Below, piece by piece: positions 27,801 to 41,444 of a DNA stretch of 64,000 nt. The DNA comes from Macropodus opercularis. Its lineage: Eukaryota; Chordata; Actinopteri; Anabantiformes; Osphronemidae. The notes under the pieces were generated by a model, which was not told the origin of the DNA, did no database searches, and saw nothing but the letters and a program-made list of their open reading frames with translations. The translations under genes and the position numbers were made by a program. The stretch covers positions 7,000,501-7,064,500 of the forward strand of contig CM061091.1 in the NCBI GenBank assembly GCA_030770545.1, read 5' to 3'. Positions within the stretch are counted from its first letter, which is position 1. Every line of letters starts with the position of its first letter.

Positions 27801-30800
27801 CTATGAAAGCTACTGTACAGTATGAAATACAGGCATCTGAAGTTCAATTCAACTGATGTTATGCCCTGTCATTGCCTCTTGTCTTCTTCTAATCCAAGAT
27901 CCAAAATTACCATCTCTTCACTACCCAATTTTAAAGACCGAACATTTCTCTTGTGCAAACTGTAATTACTTGGATTGTGATTCTATTGAATAAGTTGAAA
28001 GCCTGAGGGGCTGCTTCTGCTCCTCTTGGATCCCCCCCCCCCACCGCACACTGTGTTCACGTGATTGTCTGCTGAGCTGGACTGCAGATGTGCTTTAGTA
28101 CTGGGTAATCACTAGCTTGGGGCTTCTTGTTGCTCTGGCCTAGTCTTTAACAGCATGTAAGCACTTACTCATTTGCCTTATAATATCATGGTGGAAAACC
28201 TTAAAAGAAGCAACAGTTTATACAGAAACAAGCTAAAGATCCTGTCTCCCCCCGACATAAACTGTTACGTTGCCAGTAAGGCAGAGCTAAACGAAAGGGT
28301 TTTTCTCATGTAGAAAATTGCTGAGTGCGGCTGGTTAGCACATAATCTGTTTGGGAACTCTAGTGTGTGAGAGAAAAACGTAAGTCTGGCAGAAAAGCTT
28401 GGTGGAAACTAAATTAGTGTTTCGCAAAAGGTGTGCATCCCTTTAATTTACTAGTTGTATGTGTCTTGATGTAAAACGTAACTAAAGACGGACTGAGCGT
28501 TGAGTTATTTAACTAATGAAAAGTAATAAAAAATTATTGCACAAGTCTATTGTTGGAGATTTACAAAAAGACATTGGTGGGTTGCATTAGCACATCAAAT
28601 ATTTATTTCCATATAAAACGAAAGCTGCAAATAGAATTGTCTGAAACCAGTTCCAGCGTAACGTTACATACAGTATGAAAATGGATATTAACATTAATAG
28701 TTCATCTCAGTTATGTGCAGTGTAGGAGGAAGTGATGTCCTGACAATTTAAGAGGTTAACATAAACGCCATCTTATAGTGTGTGGATAGTTTGTGTACAT
28801 TGTCTCTGTGTTTTGTCTCAGTTTTTCTCTGTCTATGCTATTCACAAAAAAGATGCCTACAGTGCAGGCTAATAAAATGTGTGTATACACACGCACACAC
28901 ACACACACACACACACAGCATCATTACCACGCCAGCAGATGGAATTAATTTCCTGTCATTATCATCACAGACACTTCCATCTACTGAGCTGGCAGATGTG
29001 ATGATACAGTCAAAGAGAGGGAGAGAGACGCAAGGAATGTGAGTTAATGATGTACGTCACATCAGACAGCTGGGCCTTTTATAGGTTCGCTGTCAAAGTG
29101 CGGCGGTTGGCAGGTTGGGGCTTAGTTGCTAATTAGTGGACTGCAAAAGCACCTCGACTTGTAGCCTTCTGAAGGTGAGTGTTGGGTTTTAAAGGTGTTG
29201 GGGGAACCACAACATTATCTACCAGTGTCGCTGCATGATTGCACTGATCTATCTAGGAACTATTGAAAAGTCAAAAATAAAGATGTCTCATGCTTAAGAG
29301 GAAAGTATTTCATGAGCTGTGTGTTTATACAGGGTCATGCCTGTTGTAAATGCCAGATAGAGACACAGATGGAAAGAGGAGCAAATGAGAGGCCACCTCC
29401 CTTGACCTCTTTCATCCCCTTCTCATTCTTCATTCTAAATTTCAAGTGCATATATTTTAGTCATGGCCCAGAGGGAAATATGGGTTTCACCTCATGGTTG
29501 CGTTTCAGAGCAATGCTGCTGGAGCAGGTAGTCGTGAGATATCCTGTTCAAGGTTGTTTTGGCAAGTATTGACGCGCTGAGGCTCAAACCAGCGACACTG
29601 CGGAACAAAAGCCCAAAACCGCTGGACCTCGCAGATCTTCAGGTGGTGATTTATAAACTGATGAAAATGTCCCGGCGGCTGGAAGTTGGATGGAAGAAGG
29701 GTAGCTGGTTGGATGGATGGAGGGTTAGAGGGAGAGGTGGGGCTGATGATGGCAGCCTGCCATGTATTCAGGCACTGTTTTGACAACAAGAGTCTCGCCA
29801 TGGCTTCCCTTTTGTCCTGCCTCTGTTTATTTTGCCACCTGCTAGTCTAGGGGAATGGGGTCAGTTCAACTGAAGCGAGGCCCTGTCACACACACATACA
29901 CATACAGTACACGTACTGACACACACGCACACACACACTTCAGTAGGTTGCTGACACAAAGGTTAGAGGTCATTGGGTCAGTGGGTGTACATTTGTCTGT
30001 TTCTGCTTTTGAGAAATTCAGTGGTGTGTGTGTGTGTGTGTGTGTGTTGGGTGTGTCTGATTGCACAGCTATGTTGTGTACATTCGGTGGGTTGTGGAGT
30101 GAATTAGGTAGAATTCCGTGGTCAGACGGAATGTTTAAGGTTCAGTAGCTCAGTCTGTCAGTTCAGAAAGCAGTTAAGGCCACTCGACAATAACAAAGAC
30201 AAACCACTGATGTGACCTGCTGCTGCCTGTGGCTGAAAACTGCTGAATCACCTCATATTTACTATGTTTTTAGTAGTAACAAAGTCACTTTAAAATGTGT
30301 GTCTATGTGCCTCAGAACACACATTTGTGCATACGTGTCCACATGTTTATGCTGCACTTGTCGAAATGAATACTCGTCACCGTTTAACTTGACCGAATGG
30401 AATATCGAAAGAAGAAACAATAACATAGTAAACGTCATACTGAAATATGTGCACTGCTCACTGGACAGTTTATTGTTATCATATGAGCCAAAAAAACGTT
30501 AAGCTGCCAAATATTATCAAAGGACATCTATAGCTACGCATAGGCTTGTTGGAGTTATGTAGAGGTGATTTTATTGTAAATGCTTAAAACTGCAAAGTCT
30601 TGAATCTGAAACTGTCTTCGGATGGGATCCTTTTTGAGTAATTTGTGGCTTCTTGCTCATGTACTCTTATTCTGTGTTTGTATTGCCAGTCTGGTTTGAT
30701 CCGCGTGTCGCAAGAAGAGTATTTGATTGCCCCGCTTCCCCAACATTTGGCAGAACGGCATAACTACAGCGCCCCCGTTGGTCACCACCCGCACGTCATC

Positions 30801-30890
30801 TACAAACGCTCAGCAGAACACGTTGTTCTCAGAAGATCCAAGAGGCCTTCCAGCAGCGGTTCTTCCGGGCCTGACGGTCCGTACCTCCAT

Positions 30891-30922
<32 letters not shown>

Positions 30923-33900
30923 TCACCATGACTACCAGCATGGAAAGCTCCAGAGGCAACACTTCTGCGGACGCCGCAAGCAATGTATGTAAGGGAAACT
31001 CCTATTCCTTTTGTCCTTTACTAAATATTCTTACGTGAATGAAGCATTGACATCTTCTTTTGAGCATGTGATTGTGTGAGCTATCATTTTGGAAAAAGAA
31101 AAATCACGTACAGCACCTGCTTGCAGTGCATACCTTAAAATAACATATTGATGAATGTATATACATGTATATGAATTATACATATATTTATAATACATCA
31201 AGATTGAGATTCAGTTTTAAGAAATAGTTTTTTTTAGTAAAGTAGAACATTATATATGTATAATATATATTATATATTATATTAGGTCAACATACACAAG
31301 CATGTATCATGGGAAACTACTATGACAGGGCTACTCTAGTCTGATTCCACTCAACCCTCCACCTAGTTTTCAGTTTTATCTTTCCTTCTAGTGGTGAGAG
31401 GTAGGAAGCAGCACAGGGAGTGAATTTCCTGTCTTTTCAACACCCAAGCCTTTACTCCTATCACCCGGCACGAGCCAGGAAAAAGACAGTTCACTCGCTT
31501 GACCCTCACTGCCAAGTTCTCCCTCTGTATCTTTACTGGTACGCTCTCTGTCTCTCCTCCCTTCCGTCCTTCCATTTTCACCCTCCTAGACGCTCCCCGG
31601 CCTCCCGCTGAGGACCGGTTCATCATGCCTGACGAGTTTGTGTCGCCTGAGGCGGAAGCGCAAGGAAGGGCAAAGAGATCGCCCGTTCATTCCAACAGGG
31701 TGGGAGGTCTGAATGTGGAGACCCTGGTGGTGGCAGACCGGAAGATGCTGGAGAAACATGGCAGAGACAACGTCACCACCTACGTCCTCACTGTCATGAA
31801 CATGGTGAGGGCGGGAGAGCAGAAGGAAAGGAGGAGGTGGAATGTAAAATCTCCAGAGGATGCTCCTTTTCTATTTATAGAAAAAAAAAAACATTTTAAA
31901 GACTGATTATTGCTCTAAATCGCTAGTTTAGTTTGTTTTCTCATAATTGCTGACTTTTATGTGTGAAAGTGTTTGCATTGTTCAAATCGCTTACCCCTTA
32001 CTGAGGCTGAATGTTACTTTTCATTGCGCAATCAAAAAACCGATGAGTATTGCTTTTGACATATGGAATATTACCAACCTTTTCTCTACACTTTTGCAGG
32101 TTTCCAGTCTTTTCAAAGATGGCACCATTGGGACTGACATCAACATTGTGGTTGTTAGCCTGTTATTACTGGAACAGGACCCGGTGAGTGGATTTAGAAA
32201 AATGTGTTGTTTTGCTCTGGACACTGGTGATTGATTGATTCACTTATTCACTCGCTGCGTTTCTATTTTTCTTTCTTTACCTTCAGCTGGGCTTGACCAT
32301 TAATCACCATGCTGACCAGTCCCTCAACAGTTTCTGTCAGTGGCAATCTGGCCTGGTGGGGAAAGGTGGTAAACGACATGACCACGCTGTTCTTCTCACT
32401 GGGCTGGACATCTGCTCCTGGAAGAACGAGCCCTGTGACACCTTGGGTAAGATCGTGTTTGTGGAGTCTAACCTCTAATCTTGTTTCAGCCCAGCAGGAA
32501 GCAGCAGCTGACAGTGTGGAGATGTTGTAATTCTGGACAGTGGGGGTGTGGACATCACACCAAGGGGTGGTGGGGGTTTGACAGGTGCAAACAGAAAGAA
32601 AGGAAGGCTGTAATATGCCGTAGTGATCAGAAGCTGCATATGTTTTATTGCAGAATTAAAACTGCCATAATCTCAAGCATGTGTGGTATTTTTGGCATAG
32701 TTGTTAAAGTTTAACATCTGGCTCTTTAAGTCATAGGCACATTCAATAAACACATATTGAAGCTGATTGTATATGTTCTTATTTTTGAGTCCAATGGGAG
32801 ACGACATTGCCAGGAAATAGGAAGAAACTATCAACAGCGCAGAACATTTTCATCGGTTTGTCAGGTGGTGTTCTTATGGTAAATCCCACTCCGAGGATCA
32901 CTTATCTTTTTAATGGAGCCAGGTCCACCACCAGTATTAACCTAAAGTCTCTGATCAGTCTAGAAGAAATGCGTAGGCCAAGTCTAAGGTGCTGTAAGGT
33001 AGCGCTTTGCAGCTGGTGTGTAATGCCCCTTTATGCATGTATGTGTGTGTGACAGACATTTATTGTTGCCAACTCTGTCAGACGTTTCAGCAGAAAGAAT
33101 GTACTCTAGACACACGGATTTTGTTTTAGAGATTTGAGGTTTGATTCTGTTCACCTCCCGCTTTTCAGCAAGTCACTTACTGTCGTTAATATCCCAGGAT
33201 GCAGTGCTTTACTTTTTTTTTTTGTCTTCTTTGTGCAGGTTTTGCTCCCATCAGTGGCATGTGCAGCAAGTACAGGAGTTGTACCATCAACGAGGACACA
33301 GGCCTGGGCTTGGCTTTCACCATTGCTCACGAATCTGGACACAAGTATGTTTAGCAAAAACCGTACTGAAACAGTGAAACAGTGTCAGATTGAAGTCCAG
33401 GTGGCTTTAGAATCATCATCGCACTGCACTCCATGAGACTAAATGTGGATATAATGAATACATATTAAACAAAATAAACTTGGCCTAACTTAGAGAAACA
33501 AATCCTGGTCTGAAGTAAGAACATCACAACTGAGCACTACGTTGTCGTCATGCATGCATTATATTAAAAGCAGTCAGTATTTTCACGCATCGCATTACAT
33601 GCTAACTAAAAGTTTCTCTCCATTTTCTCCAGTTTTGGGATGATTCATGACGGGGAGGGAAACCCTTGTCGCAAAACGGAAGGTAACATCATGTCGCCTA
33701 CGCTTGCTGGAAACAATGGGGTTTTCTCCTGGTCCACTTGCAGTCGTCAGTACCTCAGCCGCTTCCTTGGGTAGGCCTGACAAACAAATTGCGTTCAGTT
33801 TGTACCTCCGTTGCGGCTGTGGTCCGCTCGGCTGACACAGGTAGTTTGATGTGTTCACCAGAACAGCCCAGGCATCCTGTCTGGTGGATGAGCCCAAGCA

Positions 33901-36784
33901 GATCGGCCAGTACAAGTACCCTGAACAGCTTCCTGGGCAACTGTATGATGCAGACACTCAATGCAAGTGGCAGTTTGGTTCCAAAGCCAAACTTTGTGGC
34001 CTTGATTTTGTCAAGGTGAGACTTTAAATTTTCATTATTTTGCATGAATTCCATCGTGTTTTACATTTAACCGAATAGGCTGCGATTCTCATTTCGATTG
34101 CTACCAGTGGATTAGCAGTGAATCATGACAACCTCTATGTGTAAGGGGACAAACATATGGACATTAAATCGGTTTCTGATTCATTCTAATTACTGTAATT
34201 ACTACGGCTGATTCTTTAATATAAACGACGCTGTGCCAAACGATCGCTTTAATAATTAGCGTCATCTTTACATAAGTGGTCATGTAAGCGCCACACATTT
34301 AACCCCTGGATTAAAATGCATCCCATTAGTTGAAAGAAAAGCAGCGAGCTCTGTCTACACGGCCCCTAAAAGCGTTGTGATCTTAGAATAAGCCTTTATG
34401 TTCGCTTCATTCACTGATGCTGATTCACATGTAAATGATAAAATGCTATAGGCCTTTCTCTTGCAGGCGGTAATTGCTGGGAAATGAAGCTTGCCAAATC
34501 GTATATGTATATATATATATATATATGACGGATTAGCACACATGGCATCACCTCGGTTGTTCACGACGTCTCCCCATCCCTGCTACGTTTCCCTAACAGA
34601 GGATCAAATACCACATCTGCATTTCTAAGACCTGTGTGTAAATCAGTGGGTGGTAAATTAACCTACATGCCGATTAACAGCGGATTTGGGGCTGCCTTTC
34701 ACACTCCTTCCATCTGTTTTTTTTTTTTTTGGTCCCTGATGGGCTCATGTACAATTATTCCAACATGGTGGTGTGGTTGTCAACCACCTGCTCGGTGTCA
34801 AAGAAGTAAATCAGCATGTGTACAAAGACTCAAACGCACACAACTGAAGCTGCCTCTCCTGCTCTCGCTCCTTTCTAGTTCCCCTCTCGCTGCCAGTTGC
34901 AGTTGGGCACGTTGCCAGACTGTGCCGCATGTCTCCTGGCCCCAGCTCTCCCTCTGTGCTCACTCGCTCGCTCTGTCTCTGTATTATTGGGTCAGATGAC
35001 ACGTACAATTATAGCTCATTTCATTAAAGAAGTACAGTGATTAGATTTGACATAGAGGCTTTGCGAGGAAGATTATTCCCTTTTATCGGGGCAGTGGGGG
35101 AGCACTGACCACCATGCTGGTGGTCCTGAGTCTCAGGGAGAAAGAAAGACAAAAAAAAACAAAAGTAAAAGAAACCTAGAAACCACCAGTTTGATAGACT
35201 ATATGTGTTTTTATCTGTCTTGTTTGGCAGGACATCTGCAAGTCACTGTGGTGTCATCGCACAGGGCACCGGTGTGAGACCAAGTTCATGCCTGCTGCAG
35301 AAGGTACCAGCTGTGGTCTTGACATGGTGAGGAAACATTTTCTTTATTCAACGAATGCTCACAGCAGTCGGTCCCTCACCCTGCGGCCTCACTGCGCTGC
35401 TTAGATATTGCACACGCAAATATGGATATTCACGTTTTTATAGAAACAGATTTAAAAGGACAAGCACAAAACATTTAAAAAAGTGTAACTTTGGACAGTT
35501 ATTGGCGATGGTGGTCACAATGGTCTCAGCAGGGAAAAATATAATTGAACAGAAAACATAAGCACAGACACAAATAAGAACTAGAGGACCAATATTATAG
35601 AAATCTAAAATATATATATAATTCATTATAGTATTATAAAAAGCATAAGGCGTAAACAAAGCTTTATTCACTGCTTCCAGTCAGGAGGTAGTTCAGCACA
35701 TAAACCCTTGTAAAACCCACAACCTGACAAACACGATATAACATGTTATTTTGTGAACTGTACACAGAAGCAGATTTTGTGCTGCATTTCCACCTTTTGT
35801 GCTAAGCTAAGCTAACTGGCAGCTTCACACTGACTGTAGAGACAAAAGAGGTGCATCAATCTTTTCATCTACCTCACAGTAAGAAAACATCTATTGTGTT
35901 TCCTTCAAGGTATTTACTAAACCAATCCCCACTCAGCCACACTTGTTTGGAAGCCAAAGAAACTTCAAAAGGCAAAGAAGACAGCAAATATAAAATTGGA
36001 CTAATACTTGATCAAAAGACTTATATCAATAAATGCTCCATCTAGTGCACATTCTCGAACGCCCACGTGCATGTACCTGCAGAAGCATTTCTGCATCGTC
36101 AGTTCTCCCAGCTGGACACAGAACAGTTACACCTCTTCACATATCGTAAAATGATATTTAGAAAGAGAGAGAGGTGGCGAAGTGTTTGAGCGCAGGTTTT
36201 GGCTCGGATCAGGCCGCATACGCTGCAGAGTGTGTGTGTGTGTGTGTGTGTTTTGGCTGTACCTAGAGAGACTGGGTGTCCAGGTGTGGTGCTGGGCACT
36301 TGTCCAAACCAGGAAACTCCGGCAAGATGCCCAGTGTTGCGCTTAGGCTCTGATAAGAAAACTATTTCTGGGTGTCTTGTTCTATTCTTTCACTTCCTTC
36401 CTTTCTCTTACTCTTATTTCTAGTGGTGTCGGAGGGGTCAGTGTGTGAAGTATGGAGAGCATGGCCCAAGGGCAGTCCATGGCCAGTGGTCAGCATGGTC
36501 TCCGTGGTCGGACTGCTCCAGATCCTGTGGAGGGGGTGTGATGTACAGAGAGCGCGCCTGCACCAGCCCAAGGTATACATACCCTCGCACGGTTTTGTAA
36601 TCCAGCCAAGCGGATGACAAAGAGATTCATGGCTTGTTCTACAGTGAAAATCAGTTGCAGTTTAGAGGAGAAAGTGAGTCTTGAAGGTCTCATGTCCCAA
36701 AATTCTTCCTTTCTAAACACCTGAAAGCAGCTTCTGCCAGGTAGCTGTCAGCGAAGACTTGCAACGCACATGCTGCAGAAGCAC

Positions 36785-36824
<40 letters not shown>

Positions 36825-39800
36825 GATAACGGCTCTCATCAGTCAGGCTGACAGTCCAGACAGACAGACTATATCTCCCCATGCTCCAGACGAGAAAAAA
36901 AAACTCCTAATAGCATGCTCCTTTCTCTGGAAGCTGCCAAGACAGTCGGCAAACGTCCCCTATTGCTGCTCGCTCAGACAAACGTAATTCTACATAATTC
37001 TGCAGACCCAGATCCCACTGTGCATATCTCTTTGTTTGGAAAAGCCTCTGTGCATGCTATTACACGCATGTGAGACACTTTCAATTGTACAGTAATGTTG
37101 CGTTTCACAATGGACTCCCATTATTGTTATTTTGCAGAACGCCAAAGATTTATGGGATGTTTTTAGAATTTCGCCTGCGTACAATGCCGGCTGTTCAATC
37201 AACTGTTGTTGTTCTGCCGTTCTGATCAAATGACTGTCTCTGCCTGCAGTTACTTTACCAGCTTCCACAACGCTCGCTCCTTCAAATTCGATACAGGAAC
37301 AGAGGATTATATTTGGAGAAAGGATTGATTTCTCGTAATTAATGCCACGTTTTCTGCTTTAACCGAGTAGTGCAGGATGTGTAATCCAGTCTTAAAGAGG
37401 TCTTGTTGAACGCTGACATTATGTTACAATTATGGGCGACGTTTAAACAAGTTTTGTTGTTAAGGATTTAAAGTACTTCTCCTTGAAGAATGTTTATAAT
37501 AGTAATTTCCTCTATAATGCACCACACAGGAACACTCATGATGGGCATGTTTGAGTCAATTACGGTCAACTAGCGACTTTTCCTGCTTGGTCCTAAATTT
37601 GTCTTTGTGGTATTTAGTCTGATTCACGTGTGGTTCTGCAACAATTAAAGTAAACAGCAATACCACACAGAACCGTTATTCACGCATGAGCACATAACAG
37701 TAGAACGAGACACAGATTGCAATAAGTTTTCTGTGTCACCATGGCTAATGGCTAACATCCAAGGCCGCTTCACCACCTGGACTGGGGGCCAGAACTTAGA
37801 CTTCACCTTAAGGATTATTCTGATTTCTACAATTAATGCTCGCTATAATTTAGAAATTAGTCATAGCAGGTTAGATCATGGTGACGTGTCACATCCAATT
37901 CTCCATGTGTACGCAGACACGCACAACACACACACACACACACGAGAGCAGGTGAGACGTATAGTTGATCTTTCATTAGCTGTAGCCTGTATATGCTGTT
38001 GATTATCAAAGTGACTTCATGATTTTCACTTGTCACACAGTCACGGCAATTTAGACAACTTCATGCTTGTCAGTCAAATACACAAAACCATGATGTGAGC
38101 TGCTGTGGTCTTCTATTTTTATTTTAATATCCACTTTATTAAGGAATCTTTTCGCATATTCGCTGACATTTACTATGTCATCATTTGGTCCATCACTGGT
38201 TAGTAACTAAATGGAAGACAGGCTGTGGCTGTTCTGTCCTTCCCAGCTGAATCCATTGCTAATCCTACTGAGTCATCAAAGACCTTTTCAGAGGTACACT
38301 TACCCTCATATGATACACATTACACACCATGACTGGCAGACCATAAAGGGCCGCAGAGCCTTCTAAAGCAGGTTAGCTGTCAAGTTCATTTATCACTCAC
38401 GTGGCACTAAATAGTGCTTTGTAGCAGCTGCTGCTGAAATAGGCTGTTAAACTACAAGTTATGGGGTCAGTGGGACAGTGAGCGGATTGGAAGAAGATAA
38501 GAGCTAATATTAAATCTTGTAATGCCAAATTATTAAAATCCAGACGATGGGAAAAGTTGTTGGATACTTATAATATAATACTGTAAAGTTAGGCTCAATA
38601 CAATCTTTTTACCTTTGTCAACCCCAACGTGCACCTCCATCAGCCATCCAGACAAGCACCTGCACTGAGTCACGTTTTAGTGCCTGACTCATGACAGAGC
38701 GTGTTTTTCCCCATTAATCTCAGCGATTATTTTGGCAGGGCCCCTCTGCACTTAATCTGAGCGGAACGAGAAGGATTAGCCTGAATATGACTTCTTGTCT
38801 CTAATGTCATCTTCACCCCCAAACTAAACTGGCTTTACATTCTGGAGCATTGTCTTCCATATTCAACATAATATAATTTGACACTTATACACATGTCACA
38901 AACACTGTAGAGTCAGGTCAGATTAGTTTTTCTTGTATATGTCCATTGTATGTATTTTAGATGAAGTCTGTTTCGGGGGGATTTGGCCTCACATACACAT
39001 CAGCTTGTTGAACGGTTATCACCTTTGCCCTACTACAAAATTTTTACTCAGCAGGAGCAGTCTAAAAAATTGTTCATTTGATTTTGCTCATACTCACATA
39101 TAAATTTCGCAAGGCAAGCATGTATGATTTGCTCAGTCTTGTAAAAGAGTTCTATGGGATCGGCCAATTAAAGCTCTCTGTTCTCGGAGCTGCTCCAAGA
39201 CGAAAATGTATCTTCTTCCTCCTTCCACCTCTCCCCTCCATTCTCTGTAGACAACACGCCAAATACAGTTAACCTAATCCCCACCATCAAGCCTGGGAGA
39301 TTAAGTTCAGAATCTTAACCTGGTTTTTCTGGCTGGGTACAATACTGGCACACGCTGAATGCAAAGGGAAGTGGCTTGTGGGGTGAAGGAGCAATGGTTC
39401 TTAGTTTGGTGAAGTGTCCTGATGGACTTTAGGTTAGGTTTTAGGCTGGGTTGTAAAATGTTGATCGACGTGAGAAGACATCAGAGGAGCCAGGAGGGAG
39501 CAGGTGACTTGAGAAGAAGACTAGACACGGTGACCTCTGACCCACAGCAGTTCACTCTCACTGGGCTTTTGGGGTGTTTACCTTGAACTGTCTGCATTGG
39601 GGTATAGAAGCACAAGGGTTAGGGTTAGGGTTAAAAACTTGTTATGTCCAGTTTGTGCCTTGTTATCTTGGAAATTGATTTAAAGTTGCAAAGACGTTGG
39701 ATGATCTATGGAAAGGAAACCAGTGAATATAGAGGGAGAAATCGGGAGGCTTGTAATGCTCGAGATCAGATCATACTCGTGCAGTCAACTCTGTTTTCCT

Positions 39801-41408
39801 TTCTATGCTTCTCTGGTCAGAAGCCCCTAATTGACAGAGTATACGGCAGCGTCCCTGGGAGCCCTGCTGTAAAGCACATTACCACATGGGATATGTTTGT
39901 CTGCAGCTAGGACTTAATAGGATCAGAAATACAAAAACCGTGAGCCAATCCCTTCTGCCCCCCACTAAGAGAGGCTAGGTTTGCACACACACACCTTCAG
40001 TGAAGTCCCATCAGTCTTGGAAGCTGATTCCCAGTGTGATTGGTTCCAGCTTTGAATTGGAGCTTAAGAAAAATGCGGTGAAGCAACATGCATTTTTGGT
40101 TCTGATTGTTGCTGACATTCGTTTCATGCCGACATGCTCAGTACTCAGAGGTTCGAACTCAATGTGTGTCTGGTTGATTCATTCTCCCGGTTTAAATGTT
40201 TTTATTATGCTCTTTATCAGCTCCACCGTGTCTCATTACGTAACAACATGTAGTGAATTGTTTTTATTGGGCATGTTAGATCAGCAGGGTTCCACATTCT
40301 CTATTTGTGTCTATGTGTGTGAGGCGGGCCGCTTCAGTCCGTAGCCAAAACTCAATTTTCTCTGCTGGTGGTTGTTTCGGAATGCTTGGCAGGAGCATAG
40401 GAACCTTGGGAAGTCTAACCTGACATCTTAAAATTCGATTCCTAAAACTTAGCTTGTCCTTTTCTAGTGTTTTTGCTCGTATCAATACAATAAACTACCG
40501 ATAAACTGTTACCACCATGAAAAGTGAGCACAGCTCCCGATCTGCCGTTAAACTATGGGAATGTGTTTAGTGCGGCTTCCGTTTTGATTTTGATGCTTCC
40601 AGTCTGTTTTGATTTTAATAGTCGTATGAATAAATGGCTTGAACTTTGGCAGCAGAACGCCTCTCATGTTTTTTTTATTTTTTAAATTCCATTTATTTTC
40701 CTTTCGCCTAGGCCACAGAACAATGGCAAATTTTGCTCTGGCTCCGGCCGCCTCAACCAGCTGTGTAACACTCGTCCGTGCCCTGTCAACGCTGTGAACT
40801 TCAGGGCCCAACAGTGTGCCGAGTACAACAGTAAACCTTTCAGGGGCTGGTACTACAAGTGGAAGCCTTACACCAAAGTGGATGGTAAGGTCCTCAATTG
40901 GTTAAAGACCCATCATGTACGATTCTGAGGTGCGTTTGCATTTCATTTATTTTTTACTCTGGGAATGTTGTGCATATATTTGTCTTGCAGCCAGAGAGTG
41001 TTCAGACATTTTCAAAGCTCAGCACCTTGACCCCTACTTTAAACACGGCAATTCTTGACGATTATATCCTTCGATATTTTAATACTGACCTGGCACATAA
41101 TGACCAAATAAAATAACACAGAACAGTACATACAGAGTTTGCAGATTGCTTCGAGCAAACATATCTTGTCTTTTGCAGCCCTTTCATATTCTGCACCCTA
41201 CTGTACTCTGCTGGGCCAAATCTCTTTTATAACGTGTTTCTGTAATGCCTGTCTCTATTTACTGCTGCAACGATTAAGGCCAAAAAAGCTGGAGGAAACG
41301 ATCACTCTCTGTAATGTGCACGAGAGACTTGTAGCCACCTGCACCCTCTGACACAGTGGGAATAGATTTGAAAAGGAGGCCTGCAGGCCAGCTTTGTTAC
41401 ATAGAGCA

Positions 41409-41444
<36 letters not shown>

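Larger units (their letters stand above)
23318..30689 (+). other. adamts18 intron 3
   Basis: 7.4 kb. Contains a C18 run, a GA microsatellite, an 11-C run, CA and TG microsatellites and a tRNA-like segment (listed separately). A GC-richer patch at about 26680-26960 could be regulatory. No coding exon recognised. Confidence 0.85.
35327..36423 (+). other. adamts18 intron 11
   Basis: 1.1 kb containing a degenerate fish repeat (about 35700-35890) and a TG microsatellite (36230-36251). Confidence 0.85.
36573..40711 (+). other. adamts18 intron 12
   Basis: 4.1 kb. Contains a long AC microsatellite (36782-36822) and a short telomere-like repeat (39616-39632). No exon or mobile element recognised. 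Confidence 0.85.

Noticed and set aside
30147..30200. tRNA-like 'gtagctcag' phrase
   Set aside because: No B box and no cloverleaf pairing nearby.
33595..33957. 120-codon minus-strand ORF
   Set aside because: Antisense to exons 9 and 10 of adamts18.
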